Source of the DNA: Bradyrhizobium sp. CCBAU 051011
Lineage (GTDB): Bacteria; Pseudomonadota; Alphaproteobacteria; Rhizobiales; Xanthobacteraceae
NCBI RefSeq assembly: GCF_009930815.1
Contig: NZ_CP022222.1
Location: 3,886,501 to 3,950,500, forward strand
Direction of reading: 5' to 3'
DNA: 64,000 nt
Shown here: in pieces, positions 31,587-40,544 of the stretch
Numbering within the stretch: the first letter of the stretch is position 1
Layout of the letters: each line of letters opens with the position of its first letter
Position numbers and translations under genes: made by a program
Notes under the pieces: generated by a model
The model's input: the letters and a program-made list of their open reading frames with translations, nothing else
What the model was told of the DNA's origin: nothing
The model's database searches: none

Positions 31587-33533
31587 ATGGATCTTTTTGC
31601 TCAAGCCAAAGCCCTGGGGATTCAGACCGAGTTCCTGGACGGTCAGGGTCACCGCCGTGTGACGGACGCCGCTGCGCTCAAAATAATCCTGGATGCCCTG
31701 CCACCGCAGGCGCCGGGACCACTGGTCGGTCACCCCGTGGTGGTGCGGTCCGGGCGACCGTCGCGAACCGAACTCCCGAAAGCCAAGCTCCCGGTGGAGT
31801 GGAAAATCGTTGCGGATTCGGGAGTTATCGCCAAAGGCGAGAGCTCGGATCACGCCATCGACTGGCCCAAGGACCTGCCGCTCGGTATCTACCGGCTGCA
31901 GGTGAAGGATGCCGCGACGACCGAGGACGTGCCGCTGATTTCGGCGCCGGAACGGGCGTTTGGCGGTGAGTTCGACCGCTGCTGGCTGCTCGCGGTGCAG
32001 CTTTATAGCGTCCGCTCGGCGCGCAACTGGGGCATGGGCGACTTCACCGACCTCGCCAGCCTGATCGAGCTTGCCGATCATCTCGGCGCCGATGGCGTCG
32101 GCCTCAATCCGTTGCACGCTTTGTTCGACGATCGTCCCGGCGATTGCAGCCCGTATTCGCCGAACAGCCGGCTGTTTCTCAATGCGCTTTATATCGATGT
32201 TGAAAAGCTTCCCGAATTTCAGCCCGATTCCGAAATCCGCGATGCGCTGGCGCCGTTGCGGGCAGGCGATGTCGTCGATTACGTCGGCGTCGCCGGGTTG
32301 AAGTGGCGCGCGCTTCGCGCCGCCTTCGCTGCCTTCAAGGCCAACGCCAAGCCAGGGCGCCGACAGGATTTTGACAAATTCCGCGCCGAGCGCGGCACGT
32401 TGCTGTCGCATTTTGCCTGCTTCGAGGTGCTCCGGCGCAAATTCGGCAAGCCGTGGTGGGAATGGCCGGAAGAATGGCGGCAGCCTGACGATGCCAGATG
32501 CGCCGCGTTGCGCCAGGGCGCGGACGCCGGTGAAATCGAATTCGTCGAGTTCGTGCAATGGACCGCGGACCGGCAACTTGGCGCCGCCAACGATCTGGCC
32601 AAAAAGCTCGGCATGAAGGTCGGGCTCTATCTCGACGTCGCGGTCGGCGTGCAGGCCGACGGGTTCGACGCCTGGAACGAACAGGTCGCAATATCCCGCC
32701 ATCTTGGCGTCGGCGCACCGCCCGATCCGCTCAACACCGCCGGCCAGAGCTGGGGCCTTGCCGGCTTCAATGCGGTCGGGCTCGAGCAGCAGTCGTTTGC
32801 CCCGTATCGCGACATGCTGCGCGCCTCGATGCGGCATGCCGGCGCGATCCGGCTCGATCATGTTCTAGGGCTGAAACGGCTCTATCTGGTGCCGCAAGGC
32901 TTTACCGCACGCGACGGTGTCTACGTCCAGATGCCGTTCGAGGCGCTGCTCGCAGTGACCGCGCAAGAAAGCATGGCCCAGCGCTGCGTCGTGATCGGCG
33001 AAGACCTCGGCACCGTGCCGGAAGGGTTTCGCGACCAGATCGCTGATTGGGGTATCTGGTCATATCTCGTGATGATGTTCGAGCGCGACGACCACGGCTC
33101 GTTCCGCAACATCGATCATTATTTGACCAACGCGCTCGTCACCTTCAACACCCATGATCTCTCGACCTATGCCGGCTGGCGCGCGTTCGGCGACCTCAGG
33201 CTGAAGCGCTCGCTCGGGATCGATCCCGGCGAGAGCGACGAGGCGCGCTGGCACGCGCTTGCCATGCTGGATGACGTGCTGCGGCATCACGCCATCGACC
33301 GCAACGATCTTTACTCGGTTGCGAATTTCCTGGCGCGAACCAAATCACGGCTGCTCGCGGTCTCGCTGGAGGATCTGCTCGGGGTGGTCGACCAGCCCAA
33401 CATTCCCGGCACCGTCAATGAGCATCCGAACTGGCGGCGGCGGCTTCCGGTGACGATCGAGGAAATGACGTCCACGGTCGACGTCGCCGCGCTGAAGGCG
33501 GCAACCCACGAGCGGTCACGCGCCGCGATCTGA
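31587..33533 (+). CDS. malQ: 4-alpha-glucanotransferase (amylomaltase)
   Basis: This 648-residue GH77 enzyme disproportionates maltodextrins by transferring glucan chains. A ~130-residue N-terminal beta domain precedes the catalytic part with VQLYSVRSARNWGMGDF, IRLDHVLGLKRLY (nucleophile Asp), VVIGEDLGTVPEGF (acid/base Glu) and TFNTHDLSTYAGW. The ATG at 31587 begins with MDLFAQAKALGI, the usual family start, although no strong ribosome site precedes it. It is divergent from treS and followed after 78 bp by a GH15 gene. Confidence 0.95.
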   Translation: MDLFAQAKALGIQTEFLDGQGHRRVTDAAALKIILDALPPQAPGPLVGHPVVVRSGRPSRTELPKAKLPVEWKIVADSGVIAKGESSDHAIDWPKDLPLGIYRLQVKDAATTEDVPLISAPERAFGGEFDRCWLLAVQLYSVRSARNWGMGDFTDLASLIELADHLGADGVGLNPLHALFDDRPGDCSPYSPNSRLFLNALYIDVEKLPEFQPDSEIRDALAPLRAGDVVDYVGVAGLKWRALRAAFAAFKANAKPGRRQDFDKFRAERGTLLSHFACFEVLRRKFGKPWWEWPEEWRQPDDARCAALRQGADAGEIEFVEFVQWTADRQLGAANDLAKKLGMKVGLYLDVAVGVQADGFDAWNEQVAISRHLGVGAPPDPLNTAGQSWGLAGFNAVGLEQQSFAPYRDMLRASMRHAGAIRLDHVLGLKRLYLVPQGFTARDGVYVQMPFEALLAVTAQESMAQRCVVIGEDLGTVPEGFRDQIADWGIWSYLVMMFERDDHGSFRNIDHYLTNALVTFNTHDLSTYAGWRAFGDLRLKRSLGIDPGESDEARWHALAMLDDVLRHHAIDRNDLYSVANFLARTKSRLLAVSLEDLLGVVDQPNIPGTVNEHPNWRRRLPVTIEEMTSTVDVAALKAATHERSRAAI

Positions 33534-33534
33534 A

Positions 33535-33597
33535 GAGATCATGCACGAGCAAGAAGGTAGAGCGGGATGATATCTGGAAGAAATGCCATCCCGCTGC
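33535..33597. repeat. Short interspersed repeat with hairpin between malQ and GH15
   Basis: The block AGATCATGCACGAGCAAGAA, then GGTAGAGCGGGATG-N17-CATCCCGCT, forms a perfect 9-bp stem at 33561-33569/33587-33595. It resembles a repeat I recall from Bradyrhizobium intergenic regions. Only one copy is present in the window. It could weaken read-through from malQ into the GH15 gene. Confidence 0.5.
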
Positions 33598-33611
33598 GAC
33601 GGTGAATCATC

Positions 33612-35411
33612 ATGCCGTGCCCGATCGAAGATTATGGGCTGATCGGCGATTGCGAGACTGCGGCGCTGGTCGGCCGTGACGGGTCGATCGATTGGCTGTG
33701 CTGGCCGGCGTTCGATTCCGATGCCTGCTTTGCGGCTGTTCTCGGCACGCACAAGCATGGCCGCTGGCTGATCGCGCCGGCGGGGGAGGTCACCGGCACC
33801 TCGCGCCGTTACTGGGGCGACACCCTGATCCTGGAGACACGGTTCGAGACGGCTGATGGTACGGTCGACCTGATCGACTTCATGCCGCCGCGCGGCAACG
33901 CCTCCGACGTGGTGCGGCTGGTGCGCGGCGTGCGCGGGCGGGTCAGGATGCACATGCAGCTGGTGATCCGCTTCGGCTTCGGCATCGACATTCCCTGGGT
34001 CAAGAAGAGCGAGGATGGATCCGCGCTGCTCGCGATCTGCGGGCAGGATATGACGGTGTTGCGCACCCCGGTGGAAACCCGCGGCGAGGACCTGACGACG
34101 GTCGCCGATTTCGAAGTAGGCGAGGGCGACACCGTTCCCTTCGTGCTCACCTACGGCCCCTCGCATCTGCCCGTGCCCAAGCCGATCGATCCTGCCTACG
34201 CCCTGCAGGACACCGAAACGTTCTGGACCGAATGGTGCAGCCGTTGCACCTATGAGGGCGACCACCGTGATCTCGTGATGCGCTCCCTGATTACGCTCAA
34301 GGCGCAGACCTATGCGCCGACCGGCGGCATCGTCGCCGCGCCGACGACGTCGCTGCCGGAGAAGCTCGGAGGACAGCGCAACTGGGACTATCGCTTCTGC
34401 TGGCTGCGCGACGCCACCTTCACGCTGCTGGCGCTGATGAACTCGGGCTATACCGAGGAGGCTTCCGCCTGGCACCACTGGCTGTTACGCGCAGCGGCGG
34501 GTTCTCCATCCAATATGCAGATCATGTACGGCATCATGGGCCAGCGGCGCCTCTTGGAGTGGGAGGCTACATGGCTGCCCGGTTATGAGGGTGCAAAGCC
34601 CGTGCGGGTCGGCAACGCTGCGCATGCGCAGTTGCAGCTTGACGTCTACGGCGAATTGATCGACGCCTTTCACCAGTGGCGCGTGGCCAAGCTCGAAATG
34701 GACGAGACCAGTTGGGCGATGGAATGCGCTGTGCTACAGCACCTTGCCGCGCAGTGGGACAAGCCCGATCACGGTATCTGGGAGCGCCGCGGCGCGGGCA
34801 AGCATTATGTCTCGTCCAAGGTGATGACCTGGGTCGCGTTCGACCGCGGCATCAAGAGCGCCGAGACGTTCGGCTTCAAGGCGCCGCTTGTGAAGTGGCG
34901 GGTGCTGCGCGACGCCATTCATCGCGACGTCTGCACCAAGGGTTTTGATCCCGAGCTCAACGCCTTCGTCGAGTCCTACGGCTCGAAGATGCTCGATGCC
35001 TCCATCCTGTTGTTGCCGTCGGTCGGCTTTCTGCCGCCGGATGATCCCCGCGTGCGCGGCACGCTTGCCGCGGTCGAACAGCATCTGGTGCGCGACGGTT
35101 TTGTGCTGCGGCACGATCCCCGTGAAGTGGAAAAACAGCCGGCCGAAGGCGCTTTCCTTGCTTGCACGCTGTGGCTGGCGGATGCCTATGTTCTGGCAGG
35201 GCAGTTTGACAAGGCGCAGGAGCTGTTTGCCCGCGTGGTCGCGATCGCCAACGACCTCGGCCTTTTGGCCGAGGAGTACGATACCGCAGTCCGCCGCCAG
35301 ACCGGCAATTTCCCGCAGGCGCTGACGCACATCGCGCTGATCAACACCGCGCATAATCTCTGCGCGGCAAAGAAGTCCACCGAGAAGCCGGCCATGCAGC
35401 GATCGAAATAG
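33612..35411 (+). CDS. Glycoside hydrolase family 15 protein (glucoamylase/trehalase type)
   Basis: This 599-residue inverting glycosidase has the bacterial GH15 layout. The N-terminal domain opens PIEDYGLIGDCETAALVGRD, DGSIDWLCWPAFDSDACFAA. The (alpha/alpha)6 barrel has GGQRNWDYRFCWLRDATFTL near residue 255 and MDETSWAMECAVLQHLA. Relatives hydrolyse either maltodextrin ends or trehalose (mycobacterial-type trehalase), and both substrates fit this cluster. No signal peptide is seen, so it is probably cytoplasmic. It is likely co-transcribed with malQ. Confidence 0.9.
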   Translation: MPCPIEDYGLIGDCETAALVGRDGSIDWLCWPAFDSDACFAAVLGTHKHGRWLIAPAGEVTGTSRRYWGDTLILETRFETADGTVDLIDFMPPRGNASDVVRLVRGVRGRVRMHMQLVIRFGFGIDIPWVKKSEDGSALLAICGQDMTVLRTPVETRGEDLTTVADFEVGEGDTVPFVLTYGPSHLPVPKPIDPAYALQDTETFWTEWCSRCTYEGDHRDLVMRSLITLKAQTYAPTGGIVAAPTTSLPEKLGGQRNWDYRFCWLRDATFTLLALMNSGYTEEASAWHHWLLRAAAGSPSNMQIMYGIMGQRRLLEWEATWLPGYEGAKPVRVGNAAHAQLQLDVYGELIDAFHQWRVAKLEMDETSWAMECAVLQHLAAQWDKPDHGIWERRGAGKHYVSSKVMTWVAFDRGIKSAETFGFKAPLVKWRVLRDAIHRDVCTKGFDPELNAFVESYGSKMLDASILLLPSVGFLPPDDPRVRGTLAAVEQHLVRDGFVLRHDPREVEKQPAEGAFLACTLWLADAYVLAGQFDKAQELFARVVAIANDLGLLAEEYDTAVRRQTGNFPQALTHIALINTAHNLCAAKKSTEKPAMQRSK

Positions 35412-35416
35412 CCTTC

Positions 35417-35536
35417 CGTCATTGCGAGGAGCAAAGCGGCGAAGCAATCCATGTCACCGCGTGCCGGCGCTATGGATTGCTTTGCTGAGCCTGTCATCGG
35501 GCGCGCATTCGCGCGACCCGTTGGCTCGCAATGACG
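35417..35536. repeat. Palindromic repeat (CGTCATTGCGAGG type), third copy
   Basis: Starts CGTCATTGCGAGGAGCAAAG and ends TTGGCTCGCAATGACG. It is longer than the copies at 5211 and 14741 because the second arm carries an extra ~35-bp insertion (GAGCCTGTCATCGGGCGCGC and following bases). Confidence 0.8.
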
Positions 35537-35546
35537 TGGATAGGCC

Positions 35547-35636
35547 GTAGGGTGGGCAAAGGCGCGCAAGCGCCGTGCCCACCATCTCACGTCTTGCTCG
35601 AAAAATGGTGGGCATGCTTCGCTTTGCCCACCCTAC
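35547..35636. repeat. Palindromic repeat (GTAGGGTGGGC type), second copy
   Basis: Starts GTAGGGTGGGCAAAGGCG and ends CGCTTTGCCCACCCTAC, with inner arms GTGCCCACCAT and ATGGTGGGCA. Same family as 18475-18561. Confidence 0.82.
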
Positions 35637-35864
35637 GAATCTGTACGGCGTGCGAGCTGAGTTACGGCAAGTCGCGCGAGCCGGCATCCGCCTGCGCCGC
35701 GGCAGGCCCGGGCTGGGGTGAACCTGCCTTCATGGGAGGAGGCGGCGCTCGGACACCGGCTCGCGCTTGCCGATCGTGCCTGCCGAGAGGACCGGATTCG
35801 CCGCCGGAAGACTTTGACAATTCCTCGATTTATCCTTCAGGCCGGCTTGATACGGCGGGAGCAT

Positions 35865-35940
35865 AGCGTTTTCGAGCGAAAGCCCGCCCCGGCTTGATCC
35901 GGGGTGGAAGCCGGTTCGCGTGAAGAAAGCGCGTAAAAAA
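35865..35940 (+). repeat. Interspersed repeat (GCCGGTTCGCGTGAAGAAA type), second copy
   Basis: AGCGTTTTCGAGCGAA is followed by an inverted insertion (CCCCGGCTTGATCCGGGG), then GCCGGTTCGCGTGAAGAAAG and CGCG. The core matches 8652-8752 and the inverse of 50152-50242. It ends a few bases from the HAD stop codon. Confidence 0.72.
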
Positions 35941-35945
35941 AATCC

Positions 35946-36749
35946 CTATCCGAGCCGCAGCATCGTCTCGATTGCGGCCGCAAACCCGTCGCGTTCGTTG
36001 CTGTCGGTGACATGGGTCGCGCGCTGCTTGATGCCGTCGGCCGCGTTGCCCATCGCAAACGAAACGCCGCTTCTGGCAAACATCGGCAGGTCGTTCTCCA
36101 TGTCGCCGATGGTCGCTACCGCTGCGGGCGGAATGCCGAGCCGCCTGATCATAGCGTCCACGAAGGTGCCCTTGTCGTGGCCGGGTGGCGTAACGTCGAG
36201 ATAGTAGGTCTGGGAACGCACCGCGGTCGCCTCTCGGCCGACGGCCTCCTTCATCGCGGCCTCGCAACGCTGCAGCAGGGCCGGATCCGAACTGGCGCCG
36301 ACGATCTTGCAGGCCTCGTCAAGATACGGCGTGAAGTCGGCGACGATGGTCGGGTCGGCCTTGATGGCCCGCTTCTCGTGCGGGACGTACTCGCCGTCGG
36401 GATTGCGGGTGTACCAGCGCTCGTTGCTGAACAGCCAGATATCGACGCCGAATTCATTGAGCACGTCGAGGCTGCGCTGTGCCACGGCAGGGGCGATCAG
36501 ATGCTGCTCGATCGGCTTGAGCTTGTTGTCGACGATCGAACTGCCATTGAAGGCGCCGACGGGAAGCGTGATCGTAAGCGGCTCGATCAGAAAGCCCATG
36601 CCGATGGTCGGCCGGCTGGAGACGATGGTGAAGCCGATACCGGCCGCATGCAGCTTTCGCACGGCCGCCTTGGCGCCCTCGGTCAGGATCTTGTCGTGCG
36701 TCAACAGGGTGCCGTCGACGTCGGAAACAACGAGTGCAATGCGGGTCAT
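35946..36749 (-). CDS. Cof-type HAD-IIB family phosphatase
   Basis: The 267-residue cytosolic hydrolase has HAD motif I SDVDGTLLT (nucleophile D10, acid D12), motif II IVSSRP, and motif IV GDMENDLPMFARSG. The large cap domain between them is of the C2B type used on sugar phosphates and similar small molecules. Its ATG overlaps the gntK stop by four bases, so it is the coupled last gene of the pentose phosphate operon. A sugar-phosphate substrate is inferred from context only. Confidence 0.88.
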   Translation of the reverse strand: MTRIALVVSDVDGTLLTHDKILTEGAKAAVRKLHAAGIGFTIVSSRPTIGMGFLIEPLTITLPVGAFNGSSIVDNKLKPIEQHLIAPAVAQRSLDVLNEFGVDIWLFSNERWYTRNPDGEYVPHEKRAIKADPTIVADFTPYLDEACKIVGASSDPALLQRCEAAMKEAVGREATAVRSQTYYLDVTPPGHDKGTFVDAMIRRLGIPPAAVATIGDMENDLPMFARSGVSFAMGNAADGIKQRATHVTDSNERDGFAAAIETMLRLG

Positions 36750-37267
36750 TGGGAAACCAGGTTCAATTGACTGACGATGCTATCGACGATTGCCTCGACC
36801 GGGGCATCGATCGATACCTTGATCGGGCGCTCGTCCACGCCCGGCGGCTCCAGCGTTCTGAACTGGCTGGCGAGCAGGCCCGATGGCATGAAATGCCCCT
36901 TGCGGGCCACAAGCCGTTCTGCGATCAGCTCCTGCGTTCCCTGGAGAAAGACGATGCGGACATCGTCGCGGCCGTGCACGAGAATGTCGCGATAGGCGCG
37001 CTTCAACGCCGAGCAGGCGATCACGGCGCACTCGCCGGCCGCTGCGAGGCGGTCGATCTCGTCGGCAATCGCGCGGAGCCACGGCCAGCGGTCTTCGTCG
37101 GTCAGCGGATGGCCGGCGCTCATCTTCGCCACGTTGGCCGGCGGATGAAACCGGTCGCCGTCCTCGTAGCGCCAGCCGAGGCGTTTGGCGAGATGATCGG
37201 CGATGGTGCTCTTGCCCGAGCCGGAAACGCCCATCACCACCAGCGCGCAAGGAGTCCTGTCGCTCAA
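36746..37267 (-). CDS. gntK: Gluconokinase
   Basis: This 173-residue kinase phosphorylates gluconate to 6-phosphogluconate, feeding it into the pathway encoded here. The P-loop GVSGSGKST is at about residues 13-21, followed by WRYEDGDRFHPPANVAKMSAG, PLTDEDRWPWL, CSALKRAYRD and LVARKGHFMPSGLLASQF, all typical. I chose the TTG at 37267 because it overlaps the pgl stop (TTGA), suggesting coupling, and keeps the usual residues before the P-loop. The ATG at 37234 would start right at the P-loop. Confidence 0.9.
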   Translation of the reverse strand: MSDRTPCALVVMGVSGSGKSTIADHLAKRLGWRYEDGDRFHPPANVAKMSAGHPLTDEDRWPWLRAIADEIDRLAAAGECAVIACSALKRAYRDILVHGRDDVRIVFLQGTQELIAERLVARKGHFMPSGLLASQFRTLEPPGVDERPIKVSIDAPVEAIVDSIVSQLNLVSQ

Positions 37268-38013
37268 CCAAAATCCTCCGGAAGCGCGTCCCGGTCGACC
37301 AGCCAGATCGTCTCGCCGGTGGATCGCGCGCGGTTGGCAGGCAGATTCTCGCCTGCGACCAGGCGCGTCAAGATCGCGCGCTTGGCTCCGCCTGCAACCT
37401 CGAACAACATTTCGCGGCAGGAGGCAAGGGTGGGCAGCGTGAGGGTGATCCGCGGGACGAATGGTTCGACATTCGCCTTGGGGACGCCGACGACCCAGCG
37501 CGCGGTCTCGTCGAGCGCGGGATCGCCGGGAAATAGTGACGCGGTGTGGCCATCGGGGCCGGCGCCCATCAGCACGAGATCGAACAGCGGGCGTGCCGGA
37601 TCGAGCGTGTCTGCGCCATAGAACGACCGCAACTCCTGTTCGTAGAGCGCGGCGCACCGGTCGGGATCGGTCGGATCGGCGGTCGCCGTCGGAATCGGAT
37701 GGATGTTCGCCGCCGACGCACATCGGTCCAGCAAGGTTTTTCGCGCCATGCCCATATTGTTGAGTGGATCGTCGGCCGGCACGAAACGTTCGTCGCCGAT
37801 GAACCAGTGCACGCGCTGCCACGGAATCCGGCTGCGATAGGCCTCGGTTGCGAGCAACTGATAAAGCTGCTTCGGGCTCGATCCGCCGGTCAGGCAAATC
37901 GCCACGCGGCCGCCGTTGGCCGCTATTCTCGCCAGCACTCGGTCAGCAGCGGCCGCGGCCAGGGCAGCCGGATCGGCAACCGCAATCACACGGCGATGGT
38001 CGTTCTCCGCCAT
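37264..38013 (-). CDS. pgl: 6-phosphogluconolactonase
   Basis: This 249-residue enzyme of the DevB/Pgl type hydrolyses 6-phosphogluconolactone, the second step of the oxidative pentose phosphate route. ICLTGGSSPKQLYQLLA, VHWFIGDERFVPADDPLNNMG and LVLMGAGPDGHTASLFPG are characteristic, the last carrying active-site residues. It lies 3 bp downstream of zwf and overlaps gntK. Confidence 0.95.
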   Translation of the reverse strand: MAENDHRRVIAVADPAALAAAAADRVLARIAANGGRVAICLTGGSSPKQLYQLLATEAYRSRIPWQRVHWFIGDERFVPADDPLNNMGMARKTLLDRCASAANIHPIPTATADPTDPDRCAALYEQELRSFYGADTLDPARPLFDLVLMGAGPDGHTASLFPGDPALDETARWVVGVPKANVEPFVPRITLTLPTLASCREMLFEVAGGAKRAILTRLVAGENLPANRARSTGETIWLVDRDALPEDFG

Positions 38014-38016
38014 CGC

Positions 38017-39528
38017 TCACCCGAGCTTTCGCCAGCTTCGACCGTCGCGGGTCAATAGTTCGTTCGCGTCCTCCGGACCTTCGCTGCCGGCCTTGTAGGT
38101 CCGCAAGCCTTCGGCCCCAACCTTCTTCCAGGCATCGAGGAACGGTTGCACCGCCTTCCAGCCGGCCTCGACGCTGTCGGCGCGCTGGAACAGGATATTG
38201 TCGCCGATCATGCAGTCATAGATCAGCGTTTCGTAGCCGGTGGAGGGCTCGGCCTTGAAATAGTCCTTGTAGTGAAACTTCATCTCGACGCCGTCGATCA
38301 GGATCGAGGGGCCGGGCACCTTGGTGTTGAACTGCAGCGCAATTCCCTCGTTCGGCGCAACGCCGATCACGAGGTAATTCTGCGCCAGTCGTTCTACCGG
38401 CGTGCAGTCGAACATCGCGAACGGAGCCTGCTTGAACTTGATCGCGACTTCCGTGCGCTTGACGCCGAGCGCCTTGCCGGTGCGCAAATAGAAGGGAACG
38501 CCGGCCCAGCGCCAATTGTCGATGATCAGCTTCAGCGCCACATAGGTCTCTGTCGCGCTGCCGGACGCCACATCTTCGATTCTGCGATAGTCGGCAATCT
38601 CGTTGTCTCCGATCCGGCCGGCCAGATACTGGCCGCGCACCGAATTTCGCAGCGCTTCCGCCTCGGTCTGGGCCTGGATCGCGGCCAGCACATCCGCCTT
38701 TTCGGTGCGCACCGAATGCGCGTCGAAGCGGATCGGCGGCTCCATCGCCACCAGCGACAGCAGTTGAAACAGGTGGTTCGGCACCATGTCACGCAGCGCG
38801 CCGGTCTGGTCATAGAAGCTGCCGCGATGGCCGACCCCGAGTTGTTCATTGACCGTGATCTGGACATGGTCGATGTGGTTGCGGTTCCAGATCGGCTCGA
38901 ACATGCCGTTGGCAAAGCGCAGCACCAGTATGTTCTGCACCGTCTCCTTGCCGAGATAGTGATCGATCCGGTAGATCTCGTGCTCATCGACCAGCTTGAG
39001 CAATTCGCTGTTTAGCGCCTTGGCGGACGCGAGGTCGGTGCCGAACGGCTTTTCCACCACCAGGCGCCGCCATGCGCCGTTCTCGGCCAGCATGCCCGTG
39101 CGGCCAAGCTCGCGGCTGATCGGCAGGAATGCGTTGGGCGGCGTTGCCAGATAAAACAGCCGGTTGCCGCCGGTGTTTCGCGCGGCTTCGAGTTCGCCGA
39201 GCCGCTTGCTCATCGCGTCGAATGACGCTGGACGCTTTGGGTCGGCCTCGATGCAGGTGACGCATTCAAGCAGGCGCCGCGCGATCTTGTCGTCTACAGG
39301 GCGGGTCGCAAACTGGCGCAGGCCTTTCATCAGATCGTCGCGAAGGGCGTCACTCGACATCCCTTCGCGCGTGATACCGACCACGCAGAACTTGTCCGGC
39401 AATAGATCGGCTGCTGCGAGGTTATAAAGGGCAGGGACGACCAGCCGGTGCGCGAGGTCGCCGGTCACGCCGAAAATCACGAAGGAGCAGGGATCGGGTT
39501 TCTTCTGTGCTGTTTGACCGACCGCCAT
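38017..39528 (-). CDS. zwf: Glucose-6-phosphate dehydrogenase
   Basis: This 503-residue enzyme oxidises glucose 6-phosphate and makes NADPH. The N-terminal nucleotide-binding motif is FGVTGDLAHRLVVPALY and the catalytic segment is RIDHYLGKETVQNILVLRFAN. The ATG at 39528 (MAVGQTAQKK) is preferred because it follows the gnd stop by 7 bp; an upstream in-frame extension would overlap gnd. The length is normal. Confidence 0.96.
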   Translation of the reverse strand: MAVGQTAQKKPDPCSFVIFGVTGDLAHRLVVPALYNLAAADLLPDKFCVVGITREGMSSDALRDDLMKGLRQFATRPVDDKIARRLLECVTCIEADPKRPASFDAMSKRLGELEAARNTGGNRLFYLATPPNAFLPISRELGRTGMLAENGAWRRLVVEKPFGTDLASAKALNSELLKLVDEHEIYRIDHYLGKETVQNILVLRFANGMFEPIWNRNHIDHVQITVNEQLGVGHRGSFYDQTGALRDMVPNHLFQLLSLVAMEPPIRFDAHSVRTEKADVLAAIQAQTEAEALRNSVRGQYLAGRIGDNEIADYRRIEDVASGSATETYVALKLIIDNWRWAGVPFYLRTGKALGVKRTEVAIKFKQAPFAMFDCTPVERLAQNYLVIGVAPNEGIALQFNTKVPGPSILIDGVEMKFHYKDYFKAEPSTGYETLIYDCMIGDNILFQRADSVEAGWKAVQPFLDAWKKVGAEGLRTYKAGSEGPEDANELLTRDGRSWRKLG

Positions 39529-39535
39529 GACCGCT

Positions 39536-40531
39536 TCACGCCTTCGTATTGGGTTTCTTCGGCGGCTCCTTGTGGCCGCCGAAACCGGCCCGCATCGCAG
39601 ACAGGATCTTTTCCGCAAAGGTGTGATCCTTGCGCGAACGGAAGCGCGCATAGAGCGCCGCCGTCAAGACTTCCGCCGGCACGGCCTCGTCGATGGCGGC
39701 GTTGACGGTCCAGCGACCTTCGCCGGAATCCTCGACAAAGCCGGAATAATTATCGAGCGTCTGGTTTTCCGCGAGCGCGGAGGAGGTGAGATCGAGCAAC
39801 CAGGAGGGAATGACGCTGCCGCGCCGCCACACCTCGGCGATATCGGCAATGTCGAATGCGAAGCGATGCTCCGGCGGCAGCGCATCGATGTTGGCGTTCT
39901 TCAGGATATCGAACCCTTCGGCATAGGCCTGCATCAGGCCGTATTCGATGCCGTTGTGGATCATCTTGACGAAGTGCCCGGCACCGGAAGGGCCGGCGTG
40001 GATATAGCCCTGCTCGACGCGCGGATCGCGCCCTTCGCGCCCCTGTGTGCGCGGAATGTCGCCGGCGCCCGGCGCCAGCGTCTTGAAGATCGGATCGAGC
40101 CGGTCGACTACCGCCTTGTCGCCGCCGATCATCATGCAATAGCCGCGTTCGATGCCCCAGACGCCGCCGCTGGTGCCGACGTCGAGATAATACAGGCCGC
40201 GTTCCTTCAAGGCCATGCCGCGCCGGACGTCGTCCTGCCAGAACGTATTGCCGCCGTCGATGATGACATCGCCCGGCTGCATCAGCTTGGCGAGCGCCTC
40301 GATGGTCGCCTCGGTGATCTTGCCTGCCGGCAGCATCACCCAGGCGGTGCGCGGCTTCTCGAGTTTTGCCACGAAGGCTTCCAGCGTTTCCGCGCCGGTT
40401 GCGCCTTCGCCGGCCAGCGCGGCGACCGCCTTGGCGTCCTTGTCGTAGACCACGGCGGTGTGGCCGTTCTTCATCAGCCGGCGGACGATGTTGCCGCCCA
40501 TCCGGCCGAGGCCGATCATGCCGAGTTGCAT
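39536..40531 (-). CDS. gnd: 6-phosphogluconate dehydrogenase, short (decarboxylating, YqeC-like) type
   Basis: This 331-residue enzyme converts 6-phosphogluconate to ribulose 5-phosphate. It is the short form, about 130 residues less than the classic NADP enzyme. [13 protein letters not shown] is the dinucleotide-binding loop, GGNTFW and [20 protein letters not shown] bind substrate and carry the catalytic lysine. An aspartate ends the second strand (VVYDKD), whereas NADP enzymes usually have NRS/T there, so NAD+ preference is likely. That is inference. Confidence 0.93.
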   Translation of the reverse strand: MQLGMIGLGRMGGNIVRRLMKNGHTAVVYDKDAKAVAALAGEGATGAETLEAFVAKLEKPRTAWVMLPAGKITEATIEALAKLMQPGDVIIDGGNTFWQDDVRRGMALKERGLYYLDVGTSGGVWGIERGYCMMIGGDKAVVDRLDPIFKTLAPGAGDIPRTQGREGRDPRVEQGYIHAGPSGAGHFVKMIHNGIEYGLMQAYAEGFDILKNANIDALPPEHRFAFDIADIAEVWRRGSVIPSWLLDLTSSALAENQTLDNYSGFVEDSGEGRWTVNAAIDEAVPAEVLTAALYARFRSRKDHTFAEKILSAMRAGFGGHKEPPKKPNTKA

Positions 40532-40544
40532 GTCCTGACTTTCC

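Larger units (their letters stand above)
35412..35945. other. 534-bp intergenic repeat island
   Basis: No convincing gene lies between the GH15 stop and the convergent HAD stop. The stretch carries members of three repeat families in series, listed separately, with a unique GC-rich segment (about 35640-35860) in which I recognise nothing. Confidence 0.75.

Noticed and set aside
35412..35945. A CRISPR array or integration site in the repeat-rich gap
   Set aside because: The repeats are different palindromic families occurring once each here, without regular spacers, a leader, integrase or tRNA.
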